Of a DNA stretch of 64,000 nucleotides, positions 9,818 to 18,643 are shown piece by piece. Below the pieces are notes generated by a model, which was given only the letters and a program-made list of their open reading frames with translations, was not told where the DNA came from and did no database searches. Positions within the stretch are counted from its first letter, which is position 1. Every line of letters starts with the position of its first letter. The translations under genes and the position numbers were made by a program. The stretch comes from Amaricoccus sp. (GTDB lineage: Bacteria; Pseudomonadota; Alphaproteobacteria; Rhodobacterales; Rhodobacteraceae). Where the stretch lies: positions 1 through 64,000 of the forward strand of contig NZ_JAGOMQ010000007.1 in assembly GCF_017993425.1 (NCBI RefSeq), read 5' to 3'.

Positions 9818-11017
9818 ATGCCCCGCGCCGCGCTCCTCGTCCTCGACTCGGTCGGCTGCGGCGGCGCCCCCGACGCCGCCGCCTTCGGCGACGAGGGCGC
9901 GAACACCCTCGGCCACATCGCGCTCGCCTGCGCCGGAGGCCGCGCCGAGGACGGCCGCTCCGGCCCGCTCCACGTCCCCAACCTCGCCGCCCTCGGCCTC
10001 GGCCCGGCGATCCGTCTCGCCTCCGGCCTCGAGACCGGCCTCCCCGACACCGCGAACGGCCTCTGGGGCGCCGCCACCGAGATCTCCCGCGGCAAGGACA
10101 CCCCCTCCGGCCACTGGGAGCTCGCCGGCGTCCCCGTCCCCTGGGAGTGGCATTACTTCCCCCGCACCGATCCGGCGATCCCGCCCGAGGTCCTCGACCC
10201 GCTGATCGCCCGCGCCCACCTTCCGGGCACGCTCTGCAACGCCCATTCCTCCGGCATGCCGGTGATCCGCCGCTTCGGCGCGGAGCACATCGCCACCGGC
10301 AAGCCCATCCTCTACACCTCCGCCGACAGCGTCCTTCAGATCGCCGCCCACGAGACGCGTTTCGGCCTCGACCGCCTCTACGAGACCTGCAGCATCGCCG
10401 CCGGGATCGTCCACCCGCTGCGCGTCGGCCGCGTCATCGCCCGCCCGTTCACCGGCGAGACCCCGGAGACCTTCGTCCGCACGGCGAACCGCCGCGACCT
10501 CGCCATCCCGCCGCCCGAGCCGACCATCCTCGACCGCGTAGTGGCGGCCGGCGGCCGCACCCACGCCGTCGGCAAGATCGGCGACATCTTCGCCCACCGC
10601 GGCATCACCACGCTGGCCAAGGGCAAGGACGACATGGCGCTCCTCGACGCCACCCTCGCGGCGCTCGACGCGGCCGGGGACGGCGACCTGATCTTCGCCA
10701 ACTACGTCGACTTCGACACCCTATGGGGCCACCCCCGCGACGTCTCCGGCTACGCCCGCGCGCTCGAGGCCTTCGACGCCCGCCTGCCCGAGATCCTCGC
10801 CCGCCTCCGCCCCGACGATCTGCTGATCCTGACGGCGGACCACGGCAACGACCCGACGCATCCCGGCGCCGACCACACCCGCGAGCGCGTCCCCGTCCTC
10901 GCCCTCGGCCCCGGCGCGCCGGCCCCCCTCGGCCTCATCGCCTTCGCCGACGTCGCCGAGACCATCGCCCGCCACCTCGGCCTGCCTCCCGGCCGCCACG
11001 GAACCCCCCGCCCGTGA
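9818..11017 (+). CDS. deoB: phosphopentomutase
   Basis: This 399-aa alkaline-phosphatase-superfamily mutase interconverts (deoxy)ribose-1-phosphate and 5-phosphate, feeding DeoC. Metal ligands are visible in [13 protein letters not shown] (D10), [18 protein letters not shown] and the GDIFAHRG region. The family motif [13 protein letters not shown] is also present. It is separated from deoA by a 358-bp structured spacer, so unlike the preceding genes it is not translationally coupled and may have its own promoter. Codon bias is the same as in its neighbours. Confidence 0.94.
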   Translation: MPRAALLVLDSVGCGGAPDAAAFGDEGANTLGHIALACAGGRAEDGRSGPLHVPNLAALGLGPAIRLASGLETGLPDTANGLWGAATEISRGKDTPSGHWELAGVPVPWEWHYFPRTDPAIPPEVLDPLIARAHLPGTLCNAHSSGMPVIRRFGAEHIATGKPILYTSADSVLQIAAHETRFGLDRLYETCSIAAGIVHPLRVGRVIARPFTGETPETFVRTANRRDLAIPPPEPTILDRVVAAGGRTHAVGKIGDIFAHRGITTLAKGKDDMALLDATLAALDAAGDGDLIFANYVDFDTLWGHPRDVSGYARALEAFDARLPEILARLRPDDLLILTADHGNDPTHPGADHTRERVPVLALGPGAPAPLGLIAFADVAETIARHLGLPPGRHGTPRP

Positions 11018-11268
11018 CCCCGCGCCGCCAACCGCCGCTGCATTTCTGGCTGCCGCCACCGCCCGCCGCAGCGAGGCCGGCGCCAGGATCCGCGCCCGTC
11101 ACGCGCTTTCGCGGCCTGCCGCCGGATCCCCGCGGGACCGTCCGCCCATGACCGCCCCCGCGCCACGACAGCGGGCCGCCGCCTCCCGTCCCTCGGCCTC
11201 CGCGCGGGCCGTCCCATGAGCGCCTGCCGCACCCTCCGCCTACTGCTCCGCCGTCCCGCGGCCCGCCG

Positions 11269-12258
11269 ATGACCGCGCCCGGCGACTGGACCGCCCTCCC
11301 GAAGGTCGAGCTGCACCTCCACCTCGAAGGCGCCGCGCCGCCCGCCTTCATCCGCACGCTCGCCGCCGAGAAGCACATCGACCTCTCGCGCCTCTTCACC
11401 CCCGACGGCGCCTACCGCTGGTCCGACTTCGCCGGCTTCCTGCGCACCTACGAGGCCGCCTGCTCCGTCCTCGCCACGCCCGACGACTTCCGCCGCCTCG
11501 TGGCCGCCGTCCTGCAAACCTCCGCCGCCCAGGGCGTGATCTACGCCGAGCTCTTCCTCGCCCCCGACCTCTGCGCCGCCGGCGACCCCGCCGCCTGGCC
11601 CGACTTCCTCGCCGCCATGGGGCAGGGGGCCGACGCCGTCCCCGCGGTCGAGGCCCGCTTCATCCCCGTCGCCATCCGCCACCTCGGCCGCGACCGCGCC
11701 GAGCGCGCCGCCCGGACCGTCGCCGCCACCCCCCACCCCCGCGTCACCGGCTTCGGCCTCGCCGGCGAGGAACGCGTCGGCCACCCTTCCGACTACGCCC
11801 GCGCCTTCGCCGCCGCCGCCGAGGCCGGGCTCGGCCTCACCGCCCATGCCGGCGAGGTCGCCGGCCCCGAGAGCGTCGCCGCGGTCCTCGACTGCCTGCC
11901 GGTCACCCGCATCGGCCACGGCGTCCGCGCCATCGAGGACCCCGCCCTCGTCCGCCGCCTCGCCGCCGAGGAGATCCTCCTCGAGGTCTGCCCCGGCTCC
12001 AACCTCGCCCTCGGCCTCTACCCCGACTGGCCCTCCCACCCGGTCGCCCGCCTGCGCGCCGCCGGCGTCCGCGTCAGCCTCTCGACCGACGACCCGCCCT
12101 ACTTCCACACCACGCTGTCCGCCGAGTACGCCGCCCTCGCGCAGGCCTTCGGCTGGACCCCGGCCGACCTCGCCGCCCTCAACCGCGACGCGCTCGCGGG
12201 CGCCTTCTGCGACGACGCGACCCGCGCCCGCCTCCTCGCCCGCCTGGAGAGAGAATGA
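11269..12258 (+). CDS. add: adenosine deaminase
   Basis: The 329-aa metallo-deaminase converts adenosine/deoxyadenosine to inosine/deoxyinosine. Zinc ligands H16 and H18 lie in ELHLHLEG. H193 and catalytic E196 lie in HAGE. The late Asp is in [16 protein letters not shown]. The NTDDP/FxTTLxxEY style and CPGSN motif favour adenosine deaminase over the related adenine deaminase, whose typical motifs (CPLSN, NSDDPAYF) are absent. It lies 251 bp after deoB; nothing convincing is coded in that gap. Its stop overlaps the upp start (ATGA), so the two are coupled. Confidence 0.85.
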   Translation: MTAPGDWTALPKVELHLHLEGAAPPAFIRTLAAEKHIDLSRLFTPDGAYRWSDFAGFLRTYEAACSVLATPDDFRRLVAAVLQTSAAQGVIYAELFLAPDLCAAGDPAAWPDFLAAMGQGADAVPAVEARFIPVAIRHLGRDRAERAARTVAATPHPRVTGFGLAGEERVGHPSDYARAFAAAAEAGLGLTAHAGEVAGPESVAAVLDCLPVTRIGHGVRAIEDPALVRRLAAEEILLEVCPGSNLALGLYPDWPSHPVARLRAAGVRVSLSTDDPPYFHTTLSAEYAALAQAFGWTPADLAALNRDALAGAFCDDATRARLLARLERE

Positions 12259-12884
12259 CCCAGCTCACCATCGTCGACCACCCGCTCGTGCAGCACAAGC
12301 TGACGCTGATGCGCGACCGCGAGACCTCCACCGCCGGCTTCCGCCAGCTCCTGCGCGAGATCTCGCTGCTCCTCGCCTACGAGGTCACCCGCGACCTGCC
12401 CATGACGACCATGGAGGTCGAGACGCCCCTCCAGCGCATGGAGGCCCCGACGCTCCTCGGCAAGAAGCTGGCGCTGATCTCGATCCTGCGCGCCGGCAAC
12501 GGCCTCCTCGACGGCGTGCTCGAGCTGATCCCCTCGGCCCGCGTCGGCTTCATCGGCCTCTACCGCGACGAGAAGACCCTCCAGCCGGTGCAATACTACG
12601 ACAAGGTCCCCGCCGACCTCCACGAGCGCGTCACCATCGTCCTCGACCCGATGCTCGCCACCGGCAACTCCTCCGCCGCCGCCGTGACGCTGCTGAAGGA
12701 GAAGGGCGCCACCGACATCCGCTTCCTCTGCCTCCTCGCCGCCCCCGAGGGCGTGAAGCGCATGGCCGAGGCCCACCCCGACGTCCGCGTCGTCACCGCC
12801 GCCCTTGACGAGCGCCTGAACGAGAAGGGCTACATCATGCCCGGGCTGGGCGACGCGGGGGACCGGATGTTCGGGACGAAGTAG
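12255..12884 (+). CDS. upp: uracil phosphoribosyltransferase
   Basis: The 209-aa product makes UMP from uracil and PRPP. The PRPP loop [12 protein letters not shown] (around residues 129-140), the N-terminal [15 protein letters not shown] and the uracil-binding C-terminal segment [18 protein letters not shown] are all canonical, and the length is typical. Its ATG sits in the ATGA overlap with the add stop. It closes the salvage operon by recapturing uracil released from the uridine/deoxyuridine branch. Confidence 0.96.
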   Translation: MTQLTIVDHPLVQHKLTLMRDRETSTAGFRQLLREISLLLAYEVTRDLPMTTMEVETPLQRMEAPTLLGKKLALISILRAGNGLLDGVLELIPSARVGFIGLYRDEKTLQPVQYYDKVPADLHERVTIVLDPMLATGNSSAAAVTLLKEKGATDIRFLCLLAAPEGVKRMAEAHPDVRVVTAALDERLNEKGYIMPGLGDAGDRMFGTK

Positions 12885-12914
12885 CTGTCGATCAGCTGCA
12901 CGCCAGGAGGGCGC

Positions 12915-13430
12915 ATGGATTCTGAACAGAGAGACAGTTTTCTGAAGGATGAGTATATACTTCTTCAAAATCTCTACGAAGATTACGATCGTCGATCCAT
13001 AACTATAAAAGGATGGGTCGCCAGCGGCGCAATAGTTGCGATTGCCCTAGGATTCAATGAGTCGTATAGTTTGAATTATCTCATCCCAATAGCTGTAGCT
13101 ATTGTCACGATCTCAATCTGGTACGTTGAAACCTACTGGAAGATGTTCCAAGCGGCTCTACGCCCCAGGATCAAAGTGATCGAGGCACACTTTCGATCAG
13201 ATCCATACAGGATCTTCCCTGATCCAGCGCCGTTCCAGAGCTACGATTGGTAGTTCAGGGGCTATAAAACGTACTATCCGGTGGTTTCTGAAGGAGATCG
13301 CGAGAAGTACTGGAAAGAGCAAAGCAATCCGTGGCGTGTCGCTTTCCAGCCCTTTGTTATGATACCATACGCGCCGATATGCGTCGTGTGCGCGGTTAGC
13401 TCAATGATTCTCATCTTTGGAAGCCAGTAG
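12915..13430 (+). pseudogene. low-G+C membrane-protein gene with in-frame amber codon
   Basis: A perfect AGGAGG (12905-12910) precedes ATG 12915. The frame codes 112 aa, reaches TAG at 13251-13253, then stays open in the same frame for 58 more residues (FRGYKTYYPVV to MILIFGSQ) to a TAG at 13428. The full product would be about 171 aa with two hydrophobic segments in the first half (GWVASGAIVAIALG and LIPIAVAIVTISIWYV) and one at the very C-terminus. The N-terminal FLKDEYILLQNLYEDYDRRSITIKGW resembles small uncharacterised bacterial membrane proteins. G+C is near 45 percent against over 70 around it, with A/T-ending codons, so recent acquisition is likely. It is a nonsense pseudogene unless the amber is read through. 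Confidence 0.7.
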
Positions 13431-13451
13431 ATACGCGCCGAGGAGACGGCT

Positions 13452-13931
13452 ATGCACCTCGAAGGCTCCTGCCACTGCGGCGCCGTCCGCTTCGCGGTCG
13501 AGGCGCCGCATCCCTATCCGTTCCTGCTCTGCTACTGCTCGATCTGCCGCAAGACCGCGGGAACCGGCGGCTTCGCCATCAACCTCGGGGCCGAGGCGGC
13601 GTCGCTGAAGGTCGAGGGCGAGGCGGAGGTCCGCCGCTTCCACGCCGTCCTCCACGACGAGGGCGACGCGCTCAGCCCCGGCGAGCGGGCGTTCTGCGGC
13701 CGCTGCGGCACGGCGCTCTGGGTCTGGGACCCGCGCTGGCCGGAGCTGATCCACCCCCACGCCGGCGCCATCGACACGCCCCTGCCGGTCCCGCCCGAAC
13801 GCACCCACCTCATGCTGGCCGGCCGCCCGGCCTGGGTCGAGCCCTGCCTCGGCCCCAAGGACCGCAGCTTCGACCGCTACCCCGACGAGAGCCTCGCCGA
13901 GTGGCACCGCCGCCTCGGCCTCGAGGGCTGA
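13452..13931 (+). CDS. GFA (CENP-V/Gfa) domain zinc protein
   Basis: The 159-aa product belongs to the family once called glutathione-dependent formaldehyde-activating enzymes. The zinc-binding cysteines are visible: C7/C9 (GSCHCGAVRF), C27/C29/C32 (CYCSICR) and C82/C85 (FCGRCGT). The trailing region (LIHPHAGAIDTPLPVPP, KDRSFDRYPDESLAEWHRR) is usual for proteobacterial members. The substrate is unknown; the family name does not prove formaldehyde activation. GAGGAGA upstream supports ATG 13452. Normal high G+C returns here, directly after the low-G+C pseudogene. Confidence 0.85.
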   Translation: MHLEGSCHCGAVRFAVEAPHPYPFLLCYCSICRKTAGTGGFAINLGAEAASLKVEGEAEVRRFHAVLHDEGDALSPGERAFCGRCGTALWVWDPRWPELIHPHAGAIDTPLPVPPERTHLMLAGRPAWVEPCLGPKDRSFDRYPDESLAEWHRRLGLEG

Positions 13932-14042
13932 CGGCGGAGACGAAGAAGCGGCGTGGCTGGCGTTTCGCCGGGATTCCGGCGCCTTCAGCAGGCGCCCGCG
14001 CAGGCGGGCGCGTCGGAGCCGCAGCCCGAAGCGCCGATAGCC

Positions 14043-14318
14043 TCAGGCCCGCGGCCGGCGCAGGTCCCGCAGCTTCAGCGCCAGCAGCACGGCGACGAGC
14101 AGCAGCGTCACCCCGTTGGAGAGGATCACCGGCAGCTGGCCGGTCCCGACGCCGTAGAACGTCCAGAGCAGGATGCCGGCCGACAGCACGAGCAGCATCG
14201 GCAGGTTCAGCCCCTCGGTCGAGCGGCTCCGCCAAGTCTGCACGACCTGGGGCAGGAAGGCGAACGTCGTCAACGCGGCGGCGACCAGACCGATCACCTC
14301 GTACAGGGCGGACATCAT
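14043..14318 (-). CDS. SemiSWEET-type small sugar transporter (PQ-loop)
   Basis: The 91-aa protein has three hydrophobic helices, the size and topology of bacterial SemiSWEETs, which dimerise to move mono- or disaccharides. The PQ motif is in TFAFLPQVVQTWRSRSTEGLNLPML, followed by the conserved second helix with LLWTFYGV. Two adjacent ATGs (14318, 14315) are possible. A much longer frame reading to 14474 is Arg-rich and not credible. It converges with the GFA gene; the gap holds a GGCGCC/GGCGCC hairpin. Substrate is not predictable from sequence. Confidence 0.85.
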   Translation of the reverse strand: MMSALYEVIGLVAAALTTFAFLPQVVQTWRSRSTEGLNLPMLLVLSAGILLWTFYGVGTGQLPVILSNGVTLLLVAVLLALKLRDLRRPRA

Positions 14319-14430
14319 GGATGAACCCGAAACAGGAAGGCCAACAGGAATGGCATTCTTGCACCGGTGTCGCCGCCGCGCCACTCGGCGTTTTTGCAGA
14401 CCCGCCTTGCGCCAGACGCATGACGGCCCG

Positions 14431-15294
14431 TCAGGCGGGCGGCGCCGCCTCCTCCGGCGGCCCGAACAGCGCATCGAGAAACCCCGCCAGCCGCGCCGCG
14501 CCCCCCGGCCGCCAGCCGAGCGCCCGCAGCCGCTCCGTCGCCATCTCCCCCGGCGCCGGCCCCGGATCCGGCCCGGGCGGCGCTCCCGCCGCCCCCGTCC
14601 GCGCCTGCACCGCCGCCAGCAGATCGCCCCGGTCGACCATCAGGTCCGAGACGTTGAACGCCCCCTCCGCCGCCGGCCGCGCCAGCATCAGCACGACCGC
14701 CGCCGCAAGGTCGTCGCCATGCACCTCCGTCGCCCGCCGCGGCGCCACCGGCCGCCCCGCCAGATACTCCGCGAAGAGCCCCGTCCACTTGTGCGTCGCC
14801 GCCCCGGGCGCGAGCCCATAGACCCCCGTCGCCCGCAACGCCACGCCCCCCGGCGCCGCCAGGACCGCGGCCTCCACGTCGCGCTTCATCGCCCCGTAGA
14901 GCGAATCCGGCGCCAGCGCATCGTCCTCCCGCAGCGCCTCCCCGCGTCGCCCGTCCCCATAGACGGCCCGGCTCGACAGGAACACCACCCGCCGCACGCC
15001 CCCCGCCCGCGCCGCCGCCACGAGCGCCAGCGAGCCGCCGAGGTTCGCCGCGAGGAACCCCTCCGCATCCTCGCCCTCGCCGCCGCGATAGCGTCCCGAC
15101 ACATGCGCGAAGGCGAGATGCACCAGCGCCTCGGCCCGGGGCAGGGGGCCCGCGTCCCCCAGCGCCCAGCGCGCCCATTCCCCCGCCGCCGGCGGTCGCC
15201 GCGCCAGATGCACGACCTCGTGCCCCGCCGCCGCCAGCGCCGGCGCCACGAAGGCCCCGACCTGCCCGGAGCCGCCGGTCAGGAGGACGCGCAC
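14431..15294 (-). CDS. sqdC: NAD-dependent epimerase/dehydratase-type reductase, SqdC-like
   Basis: The 287-aa extended-SDR protein has the nucleotide-binding motif TGGSGQVG (residues 6-13) and the catalytic pair Y133/K137 (LYGAMK). In Rhodobacter sphaeroides the sulfolipid operon is sqdBDC, with SqdC a reductase-like SDR. Here the same order is kept downstream of sqdB and the GT8 gene, and the start overlaps the GT8 gene by 16 bp. The assignment as SqdC rests on that gene order plus family and is an inference; other sugar-nucleotide SDRs remain possible. Its 3-prime end lies next to the SemiSWEET gene on the same strand. Confidence 0.65.
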   Translation of the reverse strand: MRVLLTGGSGQVGAFVAPALAAAGHEVVHLARRPPAAGEWARWALGDAGPLPRAEALVHLAFAHVSGRYRGGEGEDAEGFLAANLGGSLALVAAARAGGVRRVVFLSSRAVYGDGRRGEALREDDALAPDSLYGAMKRDVEAAVLAAPGGVALRATGVYGLAPGAATHKWTGLFAEYLAGRPVAPRRATEVHGDDLAAAVVLMLARPAAEGAFNVSDLMVDRGDLLAAVQARTGAAGAPPGPDPGPAPGEMATERLRALGWRPGGAARLAGFLDALFGPPEEAAPPA

Positions 15295-16139
15295 GCGTCC
15301 GGTCCGGGCAGGGCGTCGATGTCCGGGATCTCCCCGCCGTCATGGAAGGCCCGCCACAGCGCGATCAGCGGCGCGAGCCGCCCGGCCTTCGGGTTCGCCG
15401 GGTCCCAGGGCTTCTCGTACTGGAAATGCACCACGTTCGCGAGCCGCCAGTCCCACAGCTCCGGCAGGTTCAGCCACACGTATTGCAGCAGGTTGTCGTA
15501 GACCGGCAGCCCCTGCCAGCGCGGGAAGAACGCCTCGAGGAACGTCTGGTCCGTCCGCCGCCACACCGCCCCCGGCGCGTCGAGCCGCGCCAGCATCGCC
15601 GCGAAGGTCGCCGTCGACGGCCGCGCCGCGAACACCCCCGAGTTCAGCCGCCGGAAATCCGTCACGCTCTCGTAGACGTTCGGCGCCGCCGAGAACTCGG
15701 GATAGTCGAGCAGCCGGTCGATCGGCCGCAGCACGATCGTGTCGGCGTCGAGGAACACCACCCGCTCGTAGGGCAGCTGCCACAGCCGCAGCTTGACGAA
15801 GTTGTCGAGCGGCGTGTGGAACGCCGGCTTCTCGCCCTTGGTGAAGGGCGCCCGCTCATGCACCGCCCGCCGCGAATGCGCCGCGTTGAACCCTTCCGAG
15901 GTCGGCAGCAGGTCGGCCTCCGCCAGCCGCGCCCCCAGCGCCGCCAGCGGCGCGAGCGCCCCCGCCGCCACCGCCGGCGTGTGCATCGCCACCACATCCG
16001 CCGCCGTCCCGGTCCGCACCAGCGAGCGCACCAGCGCCAGCGCCCCGGGCAGGTAATCCGCATTGGTCACCAGCGTCACGAACGCCGCCGATCCCCCCGG
16101 CGCCCCCTCGAGCGCCGGCGCCCCGTCACCGCCCGCCAC
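15279..16139 (-). CDS. sqdD: GT8 (glycogenin-like) glycosyltransferase, SqdD-like
   Basis: The 286-aa GT-A-fold transferase starts with FVTLVTNADYLPGALALVRSL and has the metal/UDP-sugar DxD motif D131-A-D133 in VVFLDADTIVLRPIDRLL, then FNSGVF-like (RLNSGVFAARPS) and DQTFLEAFF segments. This is glycogenin-like, as is SqdD of R. sphaeroides, which moves sulfoquinovose from UDP-sulfoquinovose to diacylglycerol. Its place between sqdB and an SDR gene supports this role in sulfoquinovosyldiacylglycerol synthesis at the membrane. It overlaps the SDR gene by 16 bp and follows the Uma2 pair by 3 bp, so all five genes probably share a transcript. Confidence 0.72.
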   Translation of the reverse strand: MAGGDGAPALEGAPGGSAAFVTLVTNADYLPGALALVRSLVRTGTAADVVAMHTPAVAAGALAPLAALGARLAEADLLPTSEGFNAAHSRRAVHERAPFTKGEKPAFHTPLDNFVKLRLWQLPYERVVFLDADTIVLRPIDRLLDYPEFSAAPNVYESVTDFRRLNSGVFAARPSTATFAAMLARLDAPGAVWRRTDQTFLEAFFPRWQGLPVYDNLLQYVWLNLPELWDWRLANVVHFQYEKPWDPANPKAGRLAPLIALWRAFHDGGEIPDIDALPGPDACASS

Positions 16140-16142
16140 GGC

Positions 16143-16709
16143 TCAATCCGCCCACAACGCCGACAGCGGAAACCCCACCGCATCGAACGGCGCCGCCCGC
16201 ACCTCGTCGTCCTCCTTCAGCGCGGCGACCAGCGTCCACGCCCCCTCCCGCAGCGCGAACGCCTCCAGCGTCCGCGCCAGCGGATCGACGAGCCACAGAT
16301 GCGCCACCCCGGCCGCCCCGTAGAGCCGCCGCTTGTCCGTCAGGTCGATCCGCCGCGTCCCCGGGCTCAGGACCTCGCACACCCAGTCTGGCGCGATCTC
16401 CGTCCAGGCCGTGGAGGGGAGCCGGTGCATCCGCTCGCGCCGCCAGCCCGCCAGATCGGGCACCAGCACGTCGTCGCCGAGATGGAGCTCCGGCTCCACA
16501 AGGATGATCCACCCGCCCGGTCCCCCCCGTCCCTTGCCGAACGGAGAGACGATCTCGTCGCCGAGCGAGGTGGCCGCGTAGGCGTGCAAGAGGGCAGGGC
16601 GGGGATGCACATGCAGCGCCCCCTCTATCAACTCCGCGACCATATGCTCCGGCGCGTCGAGCACGTCCTGATAGGTCGCGGGCCGGGGAGCGGGGGCGTG
16701 CCGGTTCAT
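16143..16709 (-). CDS. Uma2-family (DUF820) protein, copy 2
   Basis: The 188-aa product is a PD-(D/E)XK-fold Uma2/DUF820 protein. It shows AELIEGALHVHPRP near the N-terminus, the acidic core VLVPDLAGWRRERM, then PDWVCEVLSPGTRRIDLTDKRRLYGAAGVAH, where the E-V-L-S-P / K pattern is the family catalytic signature. Biochemical function is unknown; nuclease activity is only predicted. It is a tandem paralogue of the next gene upstream (16714-17280), 4 bp away. Residues 1-40 and about 105-188 are almost identical, while the middle differs strongly. It sits inside the sqd operon. Confidence 0.85.
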   Translation of the reverse strand: MNRHAPAPRPATYQDVLDAPEHMVAELIEGALHVHPRPALLHAYAATSLGDEIVSPFGKGRGGPGGWIILVEPELHLGDDVLVPDLAGWRRERMHRLPSTAWTEIAPDWVCEVLSPGTRRIDLTDKRRLYGAAGVAHLWLVDPLARTLEAFALREGAWTLVAALKEDDEVRAAPFDAVGFPLSALWAD

Positions 16710-16713
16710 CGCA

Positions 16714-17280
16714 TCAATCCGCCCACGACGCCGACAGCGGAAACCCCACCGCCTCGAACGGCGCCACCCGCACCTCGTCGTCCTCCTTCAGCGCGGCGAC
16801 CAGCGTCCACGCCCCCTCCCGCAGCGCGAACGCCTCCAGCGTCCGCGCCAGCGGATCGACCAGCCACAGATGCTCGACCCCCGCCGCGCCATAGAGCCGC
16901 CGCTTGTCCGTCAGATCGATCCGCCGCGTCCCCGGGCTCAGGACCTCGCACACCCAGTCCGGCGCCAGATCGAACCACGCCGCATCGGGAAACGCCGGCA
17001 TGCGCTCCCGCCGCCAGCCGGCGATGTCCGGCACGAGCACATTCTCGCCCAGATGCAGCTCCGGCTCGTCGAGGATCCACCACCCGCCGGGACCGCCGCG
17101 GCCGCGCTGGAAGGCCCCGTTGAGCTCCCCGCCCAATACCGAGCCCGCCAGGGCATGCCGCGAAGCCGGGCGCGGATGCACATGCAGCGCCCCCTCTATC
17201 AGCTCCGCGACCATATGCTCCGGCGCGTCGAGGACGTCCCGGTAGGTGGCGCGGCGCGGGGCGGGGGCGTGGCGGTTCAT
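16714..17280 (-). CDS. Uma2-family (DUF820) protein, copy 1
   Basis: This protein has the same 188-aa length, start (MNRHAPAPR) and end (FPLSASWAD) as its downstream twin. The PD-(D/E)XK-type elements are ELHLGENVLVPDIAGWRRERM and DWVCEVLSPGTRRIDLTDKRR. Between residues about 41 and 65 and around 85-95 the two proteins differ (for example SRHALAGSVLGGELNGAFQ against LLHAYAATSLGDEIVSPFG). It starts about 50 bp after the sqdB stop on the same strand. No role in lipid synthesis is expected, so it looks like an insertion followed by duplication within the operon. Confidence 0.85.
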   Translation of the reverse strand: MNRHAPAPRRATYRDVLDAPEHMVAELIEGALHVHPRPASRHALAGSVLGGELNGAFQRGRGGPGGWWILDEPELHLGENVLVPDIAGWRRERMPAFPDAAWFDLAPDWVCEVLSPGTRRIDLTDKRRLYGAAGVEHLWLVDPLARTLEAFALREGAWTLVAALKEDDEVRVAPFEAVGFPLSASWAD

Positions 17281-17333
17281 GCCCGCATCCTAGCGCGTCT
17301 GCCCCGCGAGAGGAACGCTCCCCGGCCGCGACC

Positions 17334-18554
17334 TCAGGAAACCGACTTCAGCCCGCGATGCTCCGGGTCGCGCTCGACGATCTTGGCGATCTCCCGCGTC
17401 CAGGCCGACACCGCCGGAACGCGCGAGCGGTCCACCCGGTAGGCGTACTTGCGCGCCACGTCCACCACCTCGGCGAGGAGCCCCTCGGCCAGCGTGACCG
17501 GCTCGAGCCCCAGCGCCAGGAACTGGTCGTTCCGCACCACGAGGTCGTTCTCCGCCGCCTCCTTGCGCGGGTTCGGCAGCCAGGCGATCTCCGCCCCGGT
17601 CAGCCGCGACACCAGCTCGGCGAGGTCGCGCACCCGGTGCGTCTCCGTCATCTGGTTAAAGATCTTCACCCGCTCGCCGCGCTTCGGCGCGTCGCCGAGC
17701 GCCAGCTCGATGCAGCGCACCGAGTCCTGGATGTGGATGAACGCCCGCGTCTGCCCGCCGGTGCCATGCACCGTCAGCGGATAGCCGATCGCCGCCTGGA
17801 TGAGGAAGCGGTTGAGCACCGTCCCGTAATCCCCGTCATAGTCGAAGCGATTTATCAGCTGCACATGCCGCCGCGTCTGCCCGGTATGCGTCCCCCAGAC
17901 GATCCCCTGATGCAGGTCGGTGATCCTCAGCCCGTCGTTCTGGGCGTAGAACTGGAACAGGATCTGATCGAGGCTCTTGGTCATGTGGTAGATCGAGCCC
18001 GGCCGCGTCGGATAGAGCACCTCCTGCGGGACCGTCCGCCCGTCCAGCGTCTCCACGCCGACGGTCAGATACCCCTCCGGGATCGCCGCCCCCACGGTGG
18101 AATAGCCATAGACGCCCATCGTGCCGAGATGCACCAGATGCGCGTCCGTCTCGGTCTCCACCAGCGCGTTCAGCAGGTTGTGCGTGGCGTTGACGTTGTT
18201 CGAGACGGTGTAGTTCTTGTGCCGGTCGGACTTCATCGAATAGGGCGCGGCGCGCTGCTCGGCGAAATGCACGATGGCGTCCGGCTTGTGCTCGCGCAGC
18301 CAGCCCTTCAGCAGCTCGTAGTCCCGGGCGAGGTCGAGCAGGTGGAAGCGGATCGTCCGCCCGGTCTCCTGCCGCCAGATCCGCGTCCGCTCCTGGATCG
18401 AGTCCATCGGCGTCAGCGACTGCACGCCGAGCTCGGTGTCGATCCAGCGCCGGCTGAGGTTGTCGAGGATATGGACCTCGTGCCCCTGGTCCGAGAGATG
18501 CAGCGACGTCGGCCAGCCGCAGAAGCCGTCGCCGCCGAGAACCGCGATCCTCAT
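17334..18554 (-). CDS. sqdB: UDP-sulfoquinovose synthase
   Basis: The 406-aa extended SDR makes UDP-sulfoquinovose from UDP-glucose and sulfite, the committed step of sulfolipid synthesis. The NAD site is VLGGDGFCGWPTSLHL. Specific markers are DNLSRRWIDTELGVQSLTPM, the Y-x3-K pair in YHMTKS and HQGIVWGTHTGQT, all typical of SqdB. The ATG at 18554 follows GGAGGA at good distance; longer in-frame readings into the upstream repeat are not supported. It heads an apparent operon with two Uma2 genes, the GT8 gene (sqdD) and the SDR gene (sqdC). The 368 bp upstream carry the tandem repeats of the divergent gene. Confidence 0.94.
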   Translation of the reverse strand: MRIAVLGGDGFCGWPTSLHLSDQGHEVHILDNLSRRWIDTELGVQSLTPMDSIQERTRIWRQETGRTIRFHLLDLARDYELLKGWLREHKPDAIVHFAEQRAAPYSMKSDRHKNYTVSNNVNATHNLLNALVETETDAHLVHLGTMGVYGYSTVGAAIPEGYLTVGVETLDGRTVPQEVLYPTRPGSIYHMTKSLDQILFQFYAQNDGLRITDLHQGIVWGTHTGQTRRHVQLINRFDYDGDYGTVLNRFLIQAAIGYPLTVHGTGGQTRAFIHIQDSVRCIELALGDAPKRGERVKIFNQMTETHRVRDLAELVSRLTGAEIAWLPNPRKEAAENDLVVRNDQFLALGLEPVTLAEGLLAEVVDVARKYAYRVDRSRVPAVSAWTREIAKIVERDPEHRGLKSVS

Positions 18555-18643
18555 CTTCGTCCTCCCCCGTCGGTCGCCCGCGCTGCGGAGCCCTAGCTCC
18601 CTTATGTGACGTTGCCGCGACCGCGCGCAACCGAAGGGCCGCT

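Noticed and set aside
13251-13253. Amber codon as pyrrolysine or programmed recoding
   Set aside because: No pyl genes or recoding structure are seen, the gene ends with another TAG, and the foreign composition favours simple decay. Readthrough is left as a minor possibility.
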